From assembly GCF_040687965.1 (NCBI RefSeq), contig NZ_CP156084.1, positions 3,534,501-3,598,500 on the forward strand: 64,000 nucleotides of DNA. Direction: 5' to 3'. Below are positions 32,930-41,440 of the stretch, piece by piece; position 1 is the stretch's first letter; each line of letters opens with the position of its first letter. The notes under the pieces are model-generated. The model saw only the letters and a program-made list of their open reading frames with translations, was not told where the DNA came from and made no database searches. This DNA comes from Methylocystis echinoides (lineage in GTDB: Bacteria; Pseudomonadota; Alphaproteobacteria; Rhizobiales; Beijerinckiaceae). A program made the translations under genes and the position numbers.

Positions 32930-32952
32930 CCCCAGCTCCACCAAGTAAATCA
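32930..32952 (+). repeat. attR: Attachment site, right copy (23-bp tRNA-end repeat)
   Basis: The 23 bases equal 12105-12127: the tRNA 3' end including CCA plus AAG and TAAATCA. It marks the right boundary of the tandem islands and the return to chromosomal sequence. Confidence 0.8.
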
Positions 32953-33476
32953 ATATATTAAGAAAAGACGTGACCGTCAGCTTCCGCGCGTAGCGACCAT
33001 ATCGCTGCCCGCGAGCGTTACGAGGCCGGCGCCGCCCGTCCGTTTCGCCCCCGTGTGCGAACAATCAGGCAGGCCGACCGGCGCAAGCCTGGCTTTCGTC
33101 GCCGATCAGGGGCGTCGCTTGCCGCCAAGGTGCTCGAGCTGCCCCTATCCGACAAGCAAGAGCGGCCCCGCTAACCATCTCTTAAGAAATCAGGCGTCCG
33201 ATACTGCTGCAACGTCCGGCGCGTTCATCCGCCAGCGTCAGCAAACCTTGGTAAGGACAGCTTGGCGTTGCACCGTCTCATCGGGATGGTCGGGGAAACC
33301 GCGTGGGCGCGAAAGCGGCCCGCCCCCACCGCCAACCTATTGACCCAGGCCGCGCCATTTCCCCGGCAGCAGTGGAAAAAGCCCACTCCTCTTGTGTGCT
33401 GGCGCACCTACGGCCGAACCTCGATCAGCTACCGTCAGACCATCGAGAACACAGGCAAGAACTGACGGAGCCGACC
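32953..33476. other. Gene-free chromosomal stretch right of island 2
   Basis: About 520 bases after the attachment repeat hold no supportable gene; short frames on both strands have shadow composition. It presumably was the region downstream of tRNA-Ala before integration. Confidence 0.4.
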
Positions 33477-33608
33477 ATGACCAAGCTGACCACCATCTTC
33501 GCCGCTATCGCTCTGACCCTGAGCATTGGCTTCGCCAGCACGGCTTCCGCCGCTCCCGAGGGTTTCAATAACTTCGACGGCGCCGCCTGCTATTGCATGG
33601 ACCCGTGA
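33477..33608 (+). CDS. Secreted 43-aa peptide with CYC motif
   Basis: ATG 33477 is eight bases after GGAG. Residues 1-25 form a good signal peptide (KLTTIFAAIALTLSIGFASTASA), leaving a mature peptide of about 18 residues, APEGFNNFDGAACYCMDP. A strong terminator follows 30 bases later. The clean start, signal and terminator argue that it is a real gene. The function is unknown; no modification enzymes are adjacent. Confidence 0.55.
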   Translation: MTKLTTIFAAIALTLSIGFASTASAAPEGFNNFDGAACYCMDP

Positions 33609-33638
33609 TCCTGGATTTATGGGGGACGGAAAACCGGC

Positions 33639-33668
33639 AAAGGGGGCGCTCATGCGCCCCCCTTGTTA
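33639..33668 (+). terminator. Terminator after the 43-aa peptide gene
   Basis: AGGGGGCGC and GCGCCCCC(CT) form a 9-bp stem with loop TCAT, followed by TTGTT. Confidence 0.75.
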
Positions 33669-34082
33669 CTGTGGGGACTGCTAAGCGGACATCGCGCCAT
33701 TCGCTCTGCCTCGTCTGTTCGGCATGGCCTCGTGACGGCGATCCAAGGCGCTCCCAGCTACGACTGCGGAACCCTCCCGTTTCAGCAAACTTCGCGGCGT
33801 TTGAGTTGGCGGCTCGAGCATCCTTTTGCATGAAGCGGCGCGCCACGAACCGCTGCGAGAGGCGACAAACATCCTGCGCGCGATACGGCGGCCCTTGCGG
33901 AGATTGTGCTTAATTATATCCGCGTCAGCTGAGCAAAGCAGCATCCGTGAAGATTATAGGTGAAAACGCTTAATCAATATGGACACCTATCCAAAAAGGC
34001 GCCTGTGCGTGCCTTTATGATCGCCTACTTCCTCCGCCGAAGCGCCGACAGGCGGCTTCACCCCAAGTATGGAGGAATACTC
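33669..34082. other. Gene-free stretch
   Basis: No supportable gene lies between the peptide terminator and the curlin-like gene; overlapping frames on both strands lack starts with ribosome binding sites and recognisable content. It should hold the promoter of the next gene. Confidence 0.35.
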
Positions 34083-34388
34083 ATGAGGAAGCTCCTTCTT
34101 ATTCCTGCAGCTCTGGTTCTTTCCACTGGCTTCACGTTCGCCCAGCCCTTGACGCTCAATCAGACGGGAAACGTGACGCAGCAGATCGGCAATACCTACA
34201 ACGGCGGCTTCGCCAAGAACAGTTCTTACCTTCTGCAGGCGCAGGTTCCGGTCAACGTTTGGAATGGCGCCCTTTCGCAGTCAGCGACCGTCAACCAGAC
34301 GATTGGCAACACCTATAACGGCGGAACCGCTATCAACAGATCGACCGTGATCCAGGCGCAGGTTCCGCTGAACTTCGGCGCGCCGTGA
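34083..34388 (+). CDS. Secreted repeat protein, curlin-like
   Basis: The 101-residue precursor starts at ATG 34083 (GGAGG upstream) with signal peptide RKLLLIPAALVLSTGFTFA. The mature part has two repeats spaced by 39 residues: IGNTYNGG at 35-42 and 74-81, and QAQVP at 52-56 and 91-95. It is rich in Asn, Gln, Thr and Gly with the NQ.GN..Q.GN spacing of curlin repeats, so an aggregating surface protein is plausible. It is not a standard CsgA, and no csg genes are adjacent. An in-frame start at 33960 would add a non-secretory extension. Confidence 0.6.
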   Translation: MRKLLLIPAALVLSTGFTFAQPLTLNQTGNVTQQIGNTYNGGFAKNSSYLLQAQVPVNVWNGALSQSATVNQTIGNTYNGGTAINRSTVIQAQVPLNFGAP

Positions 34389-34423
34389 GATAATTGCTTG
34401 CTCTCCTGGCTCTTTGGATGGAT

Positions 34424-34455
34424 CGCGGCCGACGACGGCCGCGGTCTTCTCTTCG
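34424..34455 (+). terminator. Terminator after the curlin-like gene
   Basis: CGCGGCCG (34424-34431) and CGGCCGCG (34436-34443) pair with loop ACGA and are followed by a pyrimidine-rich run. Confidence 0.6.
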
Positions 34456-34555
34456 AGGCGGCGCGCGCCTTGCCTGCGCAACTTCACACTAATGGAATCG
34501 ACAGCTAGACGCCGACGATTCACTTAAAAAATTCGCTTTCGCGCGCGTCGCTCGG

Positions 34556-35935
34556 CTATTTCCAGGGCTCGAGTCCAATGAACTGATGTTTGACTCGGTC
34601 GAAATGCTCGGTGGGATCATACATCGGAACGTCGAGCCCAAGCGTCGCCGCCGACAATCCGCCGATTGCCGCCAGCAGATTATAAGAGGTCGCGATACGG
34701 TCGCGCTGTCCAATCACATAGGCGATGCGCGCATTAACCAGCGTCAATTGCGAGTTCAAGATTTCCAGAGTGATCCTCTGGCCATATTTTGCCTCTTCGC
34801 GCATCCCGGCGAGCGTTTCCTCGCCTTTCGCGACCTGCTCCTTGGCGGCGGCCAGAAACTTTCCCGACTGCTTCCACGCCGCCCAAGCCGCCTCCGTCGA
34901 CTGATGGATTTGAAGAAGTTGCTGGTCCTGTAGATACCTGGCCTCCCCCAACTTTTCCTTTGCTTGGCGAGCCTGCCCATAGATCACGCCGCCTTCATAG
35001 ATTGGCGCGTTGAGCTGCACACCGACAAAACCCTGGAAAAGGCGTTGATTTGCCGTGTTATAAGCGTCGTACTGCTTCCACACTTGGCCGTTGAGCGCAA
35101 CCGTCGGCGCGAGTTGCCCCTCGATAATGCTCACGGCGTAGTCCTGAATCTCGACATTGTAGCGCGCCGCCTGCGCCAGCGGATGGTTCGCATCCGCGAA
35201 TTGAATCGCCGCCTCGATGCTTTTGGGCAGCATATTGTCCAAAGGCGGCGCGGGGGCCAACCTGGTCGCCGCTTGGCCGATCACCTGCTTGTAGACAGAT
35301 AAACTCGCCTGCAAATTCACGGTCGCCGTCGCACGGTCCTGCTTTGCTTGCGCATGGGCGGTCTCGGCCTGATAGACGTCCGTCATCGTGACCTCGCCGC
35401 CGATCAGGCGTTCCCGCGTAATCTCCACTTGGTGAGCCATGATGGCGACATACTGGTCACGGAGATCGTAGATCGCGATGTCGCGCTGCACGTTCAGATA
35501 GGCGCTCGCCGCCGCCGACAAAACGGACAGCTCGATATTGCGCAGATATTGCCGCGACTGGAAAATCTGCGCTTCCGCCTGATTGATCCCGTTAATCCCT
35601 CTAAAACCGTTGAAAATATTCAGGCTGAGAGAAATGGCTCCCCCTCCCGGCTGCGTGGACGCGGCGGCCAAGTTGATAATCTGGCTTCCGCTTCTAACGC
35701 CCTGGAGCTCTTGCACCTGGAGCCCGAAGTTACCCTGGACGGACGCGGTCGGGAGAAACGCCCCCTGCGCGATGGGTAAGTTCTCGTCCACGCCACGTGT
35801 GTTCGCGCGCTGAGCATTGAGCTGGGGATTGACCAGATAGGCGTGCGCCAAAGCCTCTCGCATGGTTTCGGCGCGACAGCTCGGCGCGGCGAGCGCCACG
35901 CAGCCGATAACGGAGACAGCAAACGAGATACGCAT
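34556..35935 (-). CDS. TolC-family outer-membrane channel of the type I secretion system
   Basis: The 459-residue protein starts at ATG 35935 with a signal peptide (RISFAVSVIGCVALAAPSCRA). Two OEP repeats follow: MREALAHAYLVNPQLNAQRANTRGVDENLP and, in the second half, APIYEGGVIYGQARQAKEKLGEARY, with long coiled-coil helices (EQVAKGEETLAGMREEAKYGQRITLEILNSQLTLVNARI). It forms the outer-membrane duct of a type I exporter and is the last gene of the minus-strand operon after the ABC and HlyD genes. A second, separate TolC homologue lies at 58 kb. Confidence 0.92.
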   Translation of the reverse strand: MRISFAVSVIGCVALAAPSCRAETMREALAHAYLVNPQLNAQRANTRGVDENLPIAQGAFLPTASVQGNFGLQVQELQGVRSGSQIINLAAASTQPGGGAISLSLNIFNGFRGINGINQAEAQIFQSRQYLRNIELSVLSAAASAYLNVQRDIAIYDLRDQYVAIMAHQVEITRERLIGGEVTMTDVYQAETAHAQAKQDRATATVNLQASLSVYKQVIGQAATRLAPAPPLDNMLPKSIEAAIQFADANHPLAQAARYNVEIQDYAVSIIEGQLAPTVALNGQVWKQYDAYNTANQRLFQGFVGVQLNAPIYEGGVIYGQARQAKEKLGEARYLQDQQLLQIHQSTEAAWAAWKQSGKFLAAAKEQVAKGEETLAGMREEAKYGQRITLEILNSQLTLVNARIAYVIGQRDRIATSYNLLAAIGGLSAATLGLDVPMYDPTEHFDRVKHQFIGLEPWK

Positions 35936-35980
35936 GACAACCCCTTGATCGTGTCGCAAGACCCGATGCGGACGCGACCT

Positions 35981-37282
35981 CTACTGCTCGATAAAAGTCT
36001 TACGTAACGAGGCAGACAGGGGCGATATGAGATAATCAAGAACTGTGCGCTCGCCTGCAGATACGATGACTTCCGCCGGCATGCCGGCGCGCAAACGACT
36101 CCGGTAAGCCTCCGGAATCTCGGCTCGGCTGATTGCGATTATTCCCAGATAGTAGGGCTGCTTGCTCGCTTCATCGACCAGGCGGTCGTGCGAAATCGTC
36201 TCGAGATTGCCCGCCATGACAGGCAGCGTGCGCGAGTGGAAAGCCGGGAATCGAATTTCCGCCGTCTGGCTCTCCCGGACGCTGTCGATGTCGGTGGGAG
36301 AAAACTGCGCTTGTACAATCAAGCGGTCCTGATCTGGCACGATGTCCAGTATCGGCTCTCCGGGGCGCAGGACCTGGCCGATGGTGAAAACCTTCAGGTT
36401 CTGGATCGTTCCAGTCCTCGGCGCGGCGACGTCGATGCGTCGCAGCACATCATTGGCCACGATGCCTCGCTGCCGAAGGTCGGTTATTTTCTGTCGGACG
36501 TCCAACAATAGCGTAGCGACGTCCTCCTGAAATTTCTGTTTCATCTGTGCGATCTGAACGCCGATTTCGTTGATCGCTCCATCCGCTTTGGCGGAGTCGG
36601 AAATCAGTTTCCCTACGATACCCTCGAGCCGGGTCCGTTCCCGCTCCATCGCGAACACGCGATTGGCGGGCACGAGTTGCTTGGCGAGCAGCATGCGCAA
36701 GCCGGCGAGCTCGTCGTTAATGTAGCGCACTTGCTTTTCCGTGGACGCCTTCTCGATCGCGATGCCGCTGATCTCGGTCCTGAGCTGCTTGATGCGGGCC
36801 TCGAGGATTTCAAGCTGCCCGCGCAGCGAGGCCCTGCGCTCTTCGAACTGCCTTGTCTCGTCCTCGACGAGCTTACCGATTCGCGGATTGGTCTTGTCGC
36901 GAAACCACTCCGAAGACCACTCGATATGATCTTTTCCTTCTCTTTCGGCGATCAATCGGGCTTCGAGCGCCAGAGCCGAGTCGAGCTGGTTCTGCAATAC
37001 TTCGAGATTGGCTTGCGCTTGCACCTTATCGAGGCGAAGCAGGATCTGTCCTTCGCGGACGTGATCCCCCTCTTTAACCAGGATTTCACGCACGATCCCG
37101 CCCTCGTAATGCTGCAGCGTCTTCCTGTTCGTCTCCGTCGAGATGAAGCCGGTCGCCACCACGGCGCGATCAATCTTCGCCAACGCGGCCCAGCCGCCGA
37201 TGACGCCGAAGGTCAAGAAAATCGTGGCGTAGCCCATGGATGCAAATTTGCGCCAATCATCCGTAGCGGTCTGCACGCTCAT
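35981..37282 (-). CDS. HlyD-family periplasmic adaptor of type I secretion
   Basis: The 433-residue membrane-fusion protein has one N-terminal membrane segment (GYATIFLTFGVIGGWAALAKI), a lipoyl-like half (GGIVREILVKEGDHVREGQILLRLD), a long coiled coil (residues 95-280), the second lipoyl half and a beta-barrel region ending with the HlyD signature region (LRAGMPAEVIVSAGERTVLDYLISPL). This is the PrtE/HlyD type. It connects the ABC protein to TolC. It starts about 20 bases after the expected end of the ABC gene. Confidence 0.93.
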   Translation of the reverse strand: MSVQTATDDWRKFASMGYATIFLTFGVIGGWAALAKIDRAVVATGFISTETNRKTLQHYEGGIVREILVKEGDHVREGQILLRLDKVQAQANLEVLQNQLDSALALEARLIAEREGKDHIEWSSEWFRDKTNPRIGKLVEDETRQFEERRASLRGQLEILEARIKQLRTEISGIAIEKASTEKQVRYINDELAGLRMLLAKQLVPANRVFAMERERTRLEGIVGKLISDSAKADGAINEIGVQIAQMKQKFQEDVATLLLDVRQKITDLRQRGIVANDVLRRIDVAAPRTGTIQNLKVFTIGQVLRPGEPILDIVPDQDRLIVQAQFSPTDIDSVRESQTAEIRFPAFHSRTLPVMAGNLETISHDRLVDEASKQPYYLGIIAISRAEIPEAYRSRLRAGMPAEVIVSAGERTVLDYLISPLSASLRKTFIEQ

Positions 37283-39143
37283 ACGCGTTGGTCCTTCGAC
37301 GATTACTTGGGTTGGGCTCCGGGAGCCTGCGAGCCCATGAGATGCGGCAAGATGGCGTCGCGCTGCCCAAACGCCTGAACGAGACCAATACGAGAATCTT
37401 GTCGACAGCCGTCAAAACGTTGACCTTGTGGGTAATGATGACGACGATCGCGCCGAGCTGCCTAATTTTCTGAAGCGCCCGCAACAACGCTTCTTCGCCC
37501 GCGGGGTCGAGGTTTGCATTCGGCTCGTCCAAAACAACGAGACTGGGCGCGCCATACAGTGCGCGCGCCAGCGCCACTCTCTGCTTTTGTCCGCCAGACA
37601 GGACGTGGCCGCCTTCCCCGATCTGCGTATTGTAGCCCTCGGGCATCTGCTGGATCAGCTCGTGGCATCCGGCAAGCGACGCCGCTTCGATGACTTTTTC
37701 TGGAACATAGTCTTGGAACCGAGAAATGTTCTGGGCGATGGTGCCGTCGAACAATTCGACATCTTGCGGCAAATAGCCAATGTGCACCCCCAGTTCCTGG
37801 GGATTCCAATGTGAGAGATCGTCGCCGCCAAGCCGCACCGATCCCCGCAGATCCAGCCACACCCCCACCAGGACTCGCGCGAGGCTCGATTTCCCCGCCC
37901 CGCTAGGTCCGACGACGGCGACAATCTCTCCCGGCGCCACGGCGAACGAAACGCCCTTCAGGATCGGCGCCTGCGGCCGTCCCGGCGCGGCGGCGACGAC
38001 CTCCGTGACGACCAATGCGCCGTCTGGCTTGGGGAGCGACATGCGGGGGCTTCCATTCCCCGCGATCGAAAACAATTTGTGTAACCGTTCATAAGCCGAA
38101 CGCGCCGCGATAAAGCCCTTCCAATTGCCAACGGCGAGCTCAATCGGCTGCAACGCCCGCCCAACGAGGATGGAGCCCGCCACGATCGCCCCGGGCGAAA
38201 TTTCGCGCGCGATTACGAGATGCGCCCCAGTCCCCAGAATGATCGTCTGCAGGAACATGCGGAAGAACTTGGTGAAGGCGACGATCGCTCCCGATCGATC
38301 GCTGGCCCAGGCTTGAGCGGCAAGAACACTGTCATGCTGATCGAGCCAGATCTTCTTGAGGTTCTCCACCATGCCCATCGCCTGCAACACTTCCGTATTA
38401 CGGAAGACGGCGTTGGCGCTCTGGCTCGACCGCGCGTTCGCGAGCGTCGCCGCATTCAGGTGCTTCTTGGTCATCGCCTCGTTCAGCGCCGTCAGTCCCA
38501 GCGTCGCGAGGCTTCCAAGCAAGGCGATGACGCCGAACCAGGGATTGAGAATGAAGCAGGCCACGACGAAAATCGGGAACCACGGCGCGTCGCACAGCGC
38601 CAGGAGACCGGACCCGGTCAGAAACTCCCGCACGACGTCCATGTCGCGAAGACATTGGACGTGTCCCCCGCTCGGCATCCGGACATTGCCCTGATGAATC
38701 GCTTCGAACACGGGACCGGCGATCTTGGCGTCGAACAAGAGACCGGCGCGCACGAGGATGCGGGCGCGCAGACCTTCCAGAAGCGCGTAGATCATCAGCA
38801 AGGCGCCAGCGAGGACAGTGAGCGCGATCAGCGTCGTTTCACTGCGGCTGCTGACGACGCGATCGTAGATCTGCAACATATAGAGCGGGCTGACGAACAT
38901 CAGCAGATTGATGAAAAAGCTGAATACAACCGCCGTCAGAAAAATTGGACGCGTCTCACGAATGCCGTTGATCAAGCGACTTTGCACGCCCGTCGCGCTC
39001 GGGAGCGTCTTCTTGTCGCCGACGGCAAACAAGGATGCAACGAGCCGGACGCTGCTCGTGAGATAGCTCGCAAGGAGGATCACGTTGGGTTGCGCTACGA
39101 CCCACTGCCGCCGCAAGGCCTCACGCCAGGACTTATTGTACAT
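37257..39143 (-). CDS. Type I secretion permease/ATPase (PrtD-like), C-terminus frameshifted
   Basis: The 628-residue exporter has a six-helix membrane domain (residues 65-330) and a nucleotide-binding domain with Walker A GPSGAGKSS, signature LSGGQKQRVALARAL, Walker B LVVLDEPNANLDP and VVIITHK. Up to DKILVL it follows the PrtD family. After that the frame gives VSFRRLGSATPSC and runs 26 bases into hlyD, while the neighbouring frame encodes the expected tail (VQAFGQRDAILPHLMGSQAPG), ending at 37303. A few bases appear lost near 37395, by mutation or sequencing error. The domains needed for activity are upstream of this point. Confidence 0.9.
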   Translation of the reverse strand: MYNKSWREALRRQWVVAQPNVILLASYLTSSVRLVASLFAVGDKKTLPSATGVQSRLINGIRETRPIFLTAVVFSFFINLLMFVSPLYMLQIYDRVVSSRSETTLIALTVLAGALLMIYALLEGLRARILVRAGLLFDAKIAGPVFEAIHQGNVRMPSGGHVQCLRDMDVVREFLTGSGLLALCDAPWFPIFVVACFILNPWFGVIALLGSLATLGLTALNEAMTKKHLNAATLANARSSQSANAVFRNTEVLQAMGMVENLKKIWLDQHDSVLAAQAWASDRSGAIVAFTKFFRMFLQTIILGTGAHLVIAREISPGAIVAGSILVGRALQPIELAVGNWKGFIAARSAYERLHKLFSIAGNGSPRMSLPKPDGALVVTEVVAAAPGRPQAPILKGVSFAVAPGEIVAVVGPSGAGKSSLARVLVGVWLDLRGSVRLGGDDLSHWNPQELGVHIGYLPQDVELFDGTIAQNISRFQDYVPEKVIEAASLAGCHELIQQMPEGYNTQIGEGGHVLSGGQKQRVALARALYGAPSLVVLDEPNANLDPAGEEALLRALQKIRQLGAIVVIITHKVNVLTAVDKILVLVSFRRLGSATPSCRISWARRLPEPNPSNRRRTNAYERADRYG

Positions 39144-39360
39144 TGGAAAGAAGATGCTCGAGTGTCTGCTGCTGGCCGACGATGCTGATCGAACTGCCGT
39201 CGCTGAACGACAGCGTGATGCTCTCCATCGGGGTTGTCGCCACCATCACGTCATTTGGCCCGTAAAAAACGAACTCTTGCCGCTGCGAAACGATGACTTT
39301 TGAAGATGGGGTTTCGGATAAGAAGAGTTGCAGGGCGTGGATGAACGTATCCGCTGTCAA
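39133..39360 (-). CDS. Small protein of the type I secretion operon, 75 aa
   Basis: Starting at TTG 39360, which overlaps the upstream stop, the protein is beta-rich (KVIVSQRQEFVFYGPNDVMVATT, ITLSFSDGSSISIVGQQQTLEHLLSNV). It overlaps the following ABC gene by 11 bases. The double overlap suggests translational coupling and a function linked to the exporter. No family is known to me. Confidence 0.55.
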   Translation of the reverse strand: MTADTFIHALQLFLSETPSSKVIVSQRQEFVFYGPNDVMVATTPMESITLSFSDGSSISIVGQQQTLEHLLSNVQ

Positions 39361-40745
39361 AATATCGCCTGTGCCCGCGCTCGCACTCGATACGTAGACA
39401 TTGTCCGAGAGCCGGGCGGCGCCTCGACGCGGTCGGATTCAGGGGAGGCGTCGGGGCTTTGCAGCGGCAGATTCGACGCGTCATCAAAATGAGTCGTGAG
39501 GGCGACATTGTTCTGCATAAGAAAATCCGCCGCTGATCCCGATTTCGACGCGTTTTTATAGTGCACGACATTTTCGAATTCGGACGGCAACTGAAACACG
39601 AGATAAGCGTCTTCGTGAAAAACTTGCGGCTCCAAGACGTCGGCGGCCTTTGCCGGGGTCGAGCCGATCTTGTCATTATTCACCTTCAGCGCTGGTCTCG
39701 TGTCATTCGCCTCGGCGGTGTGGAGCTGAACTGCATAGGCCTGCGGTGCGAATTTAGCGAATACGCCGCCGAGCCCGGCCTTGCTGAAAAACGCGAGCCC
39801 AGGATCGCTGTGAAAAAGAGACGCAGGGACGATCGACGAAAGAACAGAAGCGTCACTCGCTTTGGGGCTTTCGGCCGAAGAGTCTGTGGGCGATCCGATG
39901 TCATGCAAGGCGCCGACAAGGTCGATTATCGCCGCAACGGCGGTCTCGAAGCCGGACTGCGGTTGAGGCGCAAGCTCATCGACATGAGGGCTCTTGGAGG
40001 AACTATAAGTATCCTCGAGACGTTCCGGAGCGACCACTTCTCTCGACGCCTCCGGCAGCGGAATTCCCGGACTCGTGTCTGCCAACGGTAAGCGCTTGGC
40101 GCGTTCGGCCTCGCCCGCGGAGGCGCTATTCGACAGGTCTGAATAGAGACTCTCCGACAGAATTGTCGCCGCCAATATTTGACGCATGCCCGAACTGAGA
40201 TCACGCTCGACGCCCAAGCGCTCCTCGAGACGCGTGACGATTTCTCCCGGCAGGGTGAAGTCTGTCGATGCGGAAACCGCTGCGGGGCCGGCTTTCTTCA
40301 CGCCGTCTTTGGTCGGCTCCTTCGCCTGCGCGGGCGCGGGAGCCTTCAAAAAGGCCACGCCGACAACCGCGACGAGCAGGGTCGCCGGATGCATCAACAC
40401 GTTTGAATTGCCGCGCTTGACCGCCTCGGCGGGCCAAAGCTGCTGGCGATCAATGATATTTTGAACCAGAGAGCGGAAGTCGCGTCCGCGCGCAACCCCC
40501 TCGTACGCCGAACTGACGACGACGTAGTCTCCGTCAATGCGCGCAAAATGGACGATTGGTTCGGAGTCGTCCTCGCGACAGAACACGAACCAGGGATCGC
40601 CCTCGTCGCTCAGTCCGCGATCGGTCGCAACCCGCATTCCACTTTGGGTCAGGACGCGCTCTACGCGGTAGAATTCCGCGAGCTCCTGATTGGACCAATC
40701 CCGCGGTCGACTGCGAAAGAGGGAGAGGGACGCGACGTTGCTCAT
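39357..40745 (-). CDS. Unknown 462-aa protein of the type I secretion operon
   Basis: ATG 40745 overlaps the stop of the regulator gene (TGATG). The N-terminal 110 residues are a folded globular part (ELAEFYRVERVLTQSGMRVATDRGLSDEGDPWFVFCREDDSEPIVHFARIDGDYVVVSS). A hydrophobic segment follows (ATLLVAVVGVAFLKAPAPAQA), then about 300 polar residues of low complexity rich in Ser, Ala, Glu and Pro. The layout suggests a cytoplasmic head and a long periplasmic or disordered tail. I know no family; position suggests an accessory or substrate of the exporter. Confidence 0.7.
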   Translation of the reverse strand: MSNVASLSLFRSRPRDWSNQELAEFYRVERVLTQSGMRVATDRGLSDEGDPWFVFCREDDSEPIVHFARIDGDYVVVSSAYEGVARGRDFRSLVQNIIDRQQLWPAEAVKRGNSNVLMHPATLLVAVVGVAFLKAPAPAQAKEPTKDGVKKAGPAAVSASTDFTLPGEIVTRLEERLGVERDLSSGMRQILAATILSESLYSDLSNSASAGEAERAKRLPLADTSPGIPLPEASREVVAPERLEDTYSSSKSPHVDELAPQPQSGFETAVAAIIDLVGALHDIGSPTDSSAESPKASDASVLSSIVPASLFHSDPGLAFFSKAGLGGVFAKFAPQAYAVQLHTAEANDTRPALKVNNDKIGSTPAKAADVLEPQVFHEDAYLVFQLPSEFENVVHYKNASKSGSAADFLMQNNVALTTHFDDASNLPLQSPDASPESDRVEAPPGSRTMSTYRVRARAQAIF

Positions 40746-41053
40746 CAACCGTCACACTCGTCGTCGAACAGGATCTGATAAACGATGGGATCGTAGTATT
40801 TCATCAGCGTCTTGACGAAGGCGCGCGGCTCGATCTTCAACGCGGACGCCCACAAAAAATATCGGTCTGGCGGAATCCGCCCACGTCCGTTTTTGACCTG
40901 CGAAATGAACGTATAGTACTCAGTATCCACGAGCCGCGCGAAATCCCGCTGCGAGACGCCGGCCTGCTCGCGCAGACTGCGCAGCCAACGGCCCCCTTCC
41001 CGGCGAAGCTCCATCGTATTTAAGTCTGTTCGCCTTTGAGGATTTCCGTACAT
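40745..41053 (-). CDS. XRE-like helix-turn-helix regulator
   Basis: The 102-residue protein starts at ATG 41053 with GGAA upstream. Residues 22-60 contain the helix-turn-helix (LRSLREQAGVSQRDFARLVDTEYYTFISQVKNGRGRIP), followed by a conserved helical tail (FLWASALKIEPRAFVKTLMKYYDPIVYQIL). It is the first gene of the six-gene minus-strand operon and probably controls it, perhaps also the divergent plus-strand genes, from the shared upstream region. Confidence 0.85.
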   Translation of the reverse strand: MYGNPQRRTDLNTMELRREGGRWLRSLREQAGVSQRDFARLVDTEYYTFISQVKNGRGRIPPDRYFLWASALKIEPRAFVKTLMKYYDPIVYQILFDDECDG

Positions 41054-41440
41054 CGCCACATTCCTTGACAGCCAAGGTATAGCAATCTACAGACTGCCTG
41101 TCTAGATACAGTTAAGCTATCGCTGCGCAATGACGAACTGCCCGCGGCCGACAGCACGCTGTGTGCAACCCGAGAGACCGGCAGACCAAGGTGTTTGGAA
41201 CGCTACGAATGATCGTTGCAACGGCCGGCGTCTCGAGCCGTTTGCAGTTCGCCTTTCTGGCTTCCTGCGGCCGGGTCAATGGTCGCTGTCGCGCGATCCG
41301 TCGACTTGTGACGGGTTCGCAAGTCTCGTCGTCATTCCGCTCACTCTGGTCGCGGCGCTTCACGACATTGCAGAGCGACCCCTTGCCCCGTTTCTTGCGC
41401 GGCGGCGAAGCCCTCATTGTCAGCGTCGGAGCGTGATCCT
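41054..41440. other. Divergent intergenic region of the surface locus
   Basis: About 390 bases lie between the divergent regulator and glycosyltransferase genes. Frames on both strands here look like shadows. It should hold promoters for both operons. A TTGACA is visible at 41066-41071, but no well-spaced -10 box follows. Confidence 0.4.

Noticed and set aside
33477-33608. Methanobactin precursor
   Set aside because: The peptide has a Sec signal and only one Cys-X-Cys, unlike MbnA leader-core peptides, and no mbnB/mbnC genes are adjacent.
41112-41417. 101-aa minus-strand frame between the divergent surface operons
   Set aside because: It has no ribosome binding site or domain and would occupy the region needed for divergent promoters.
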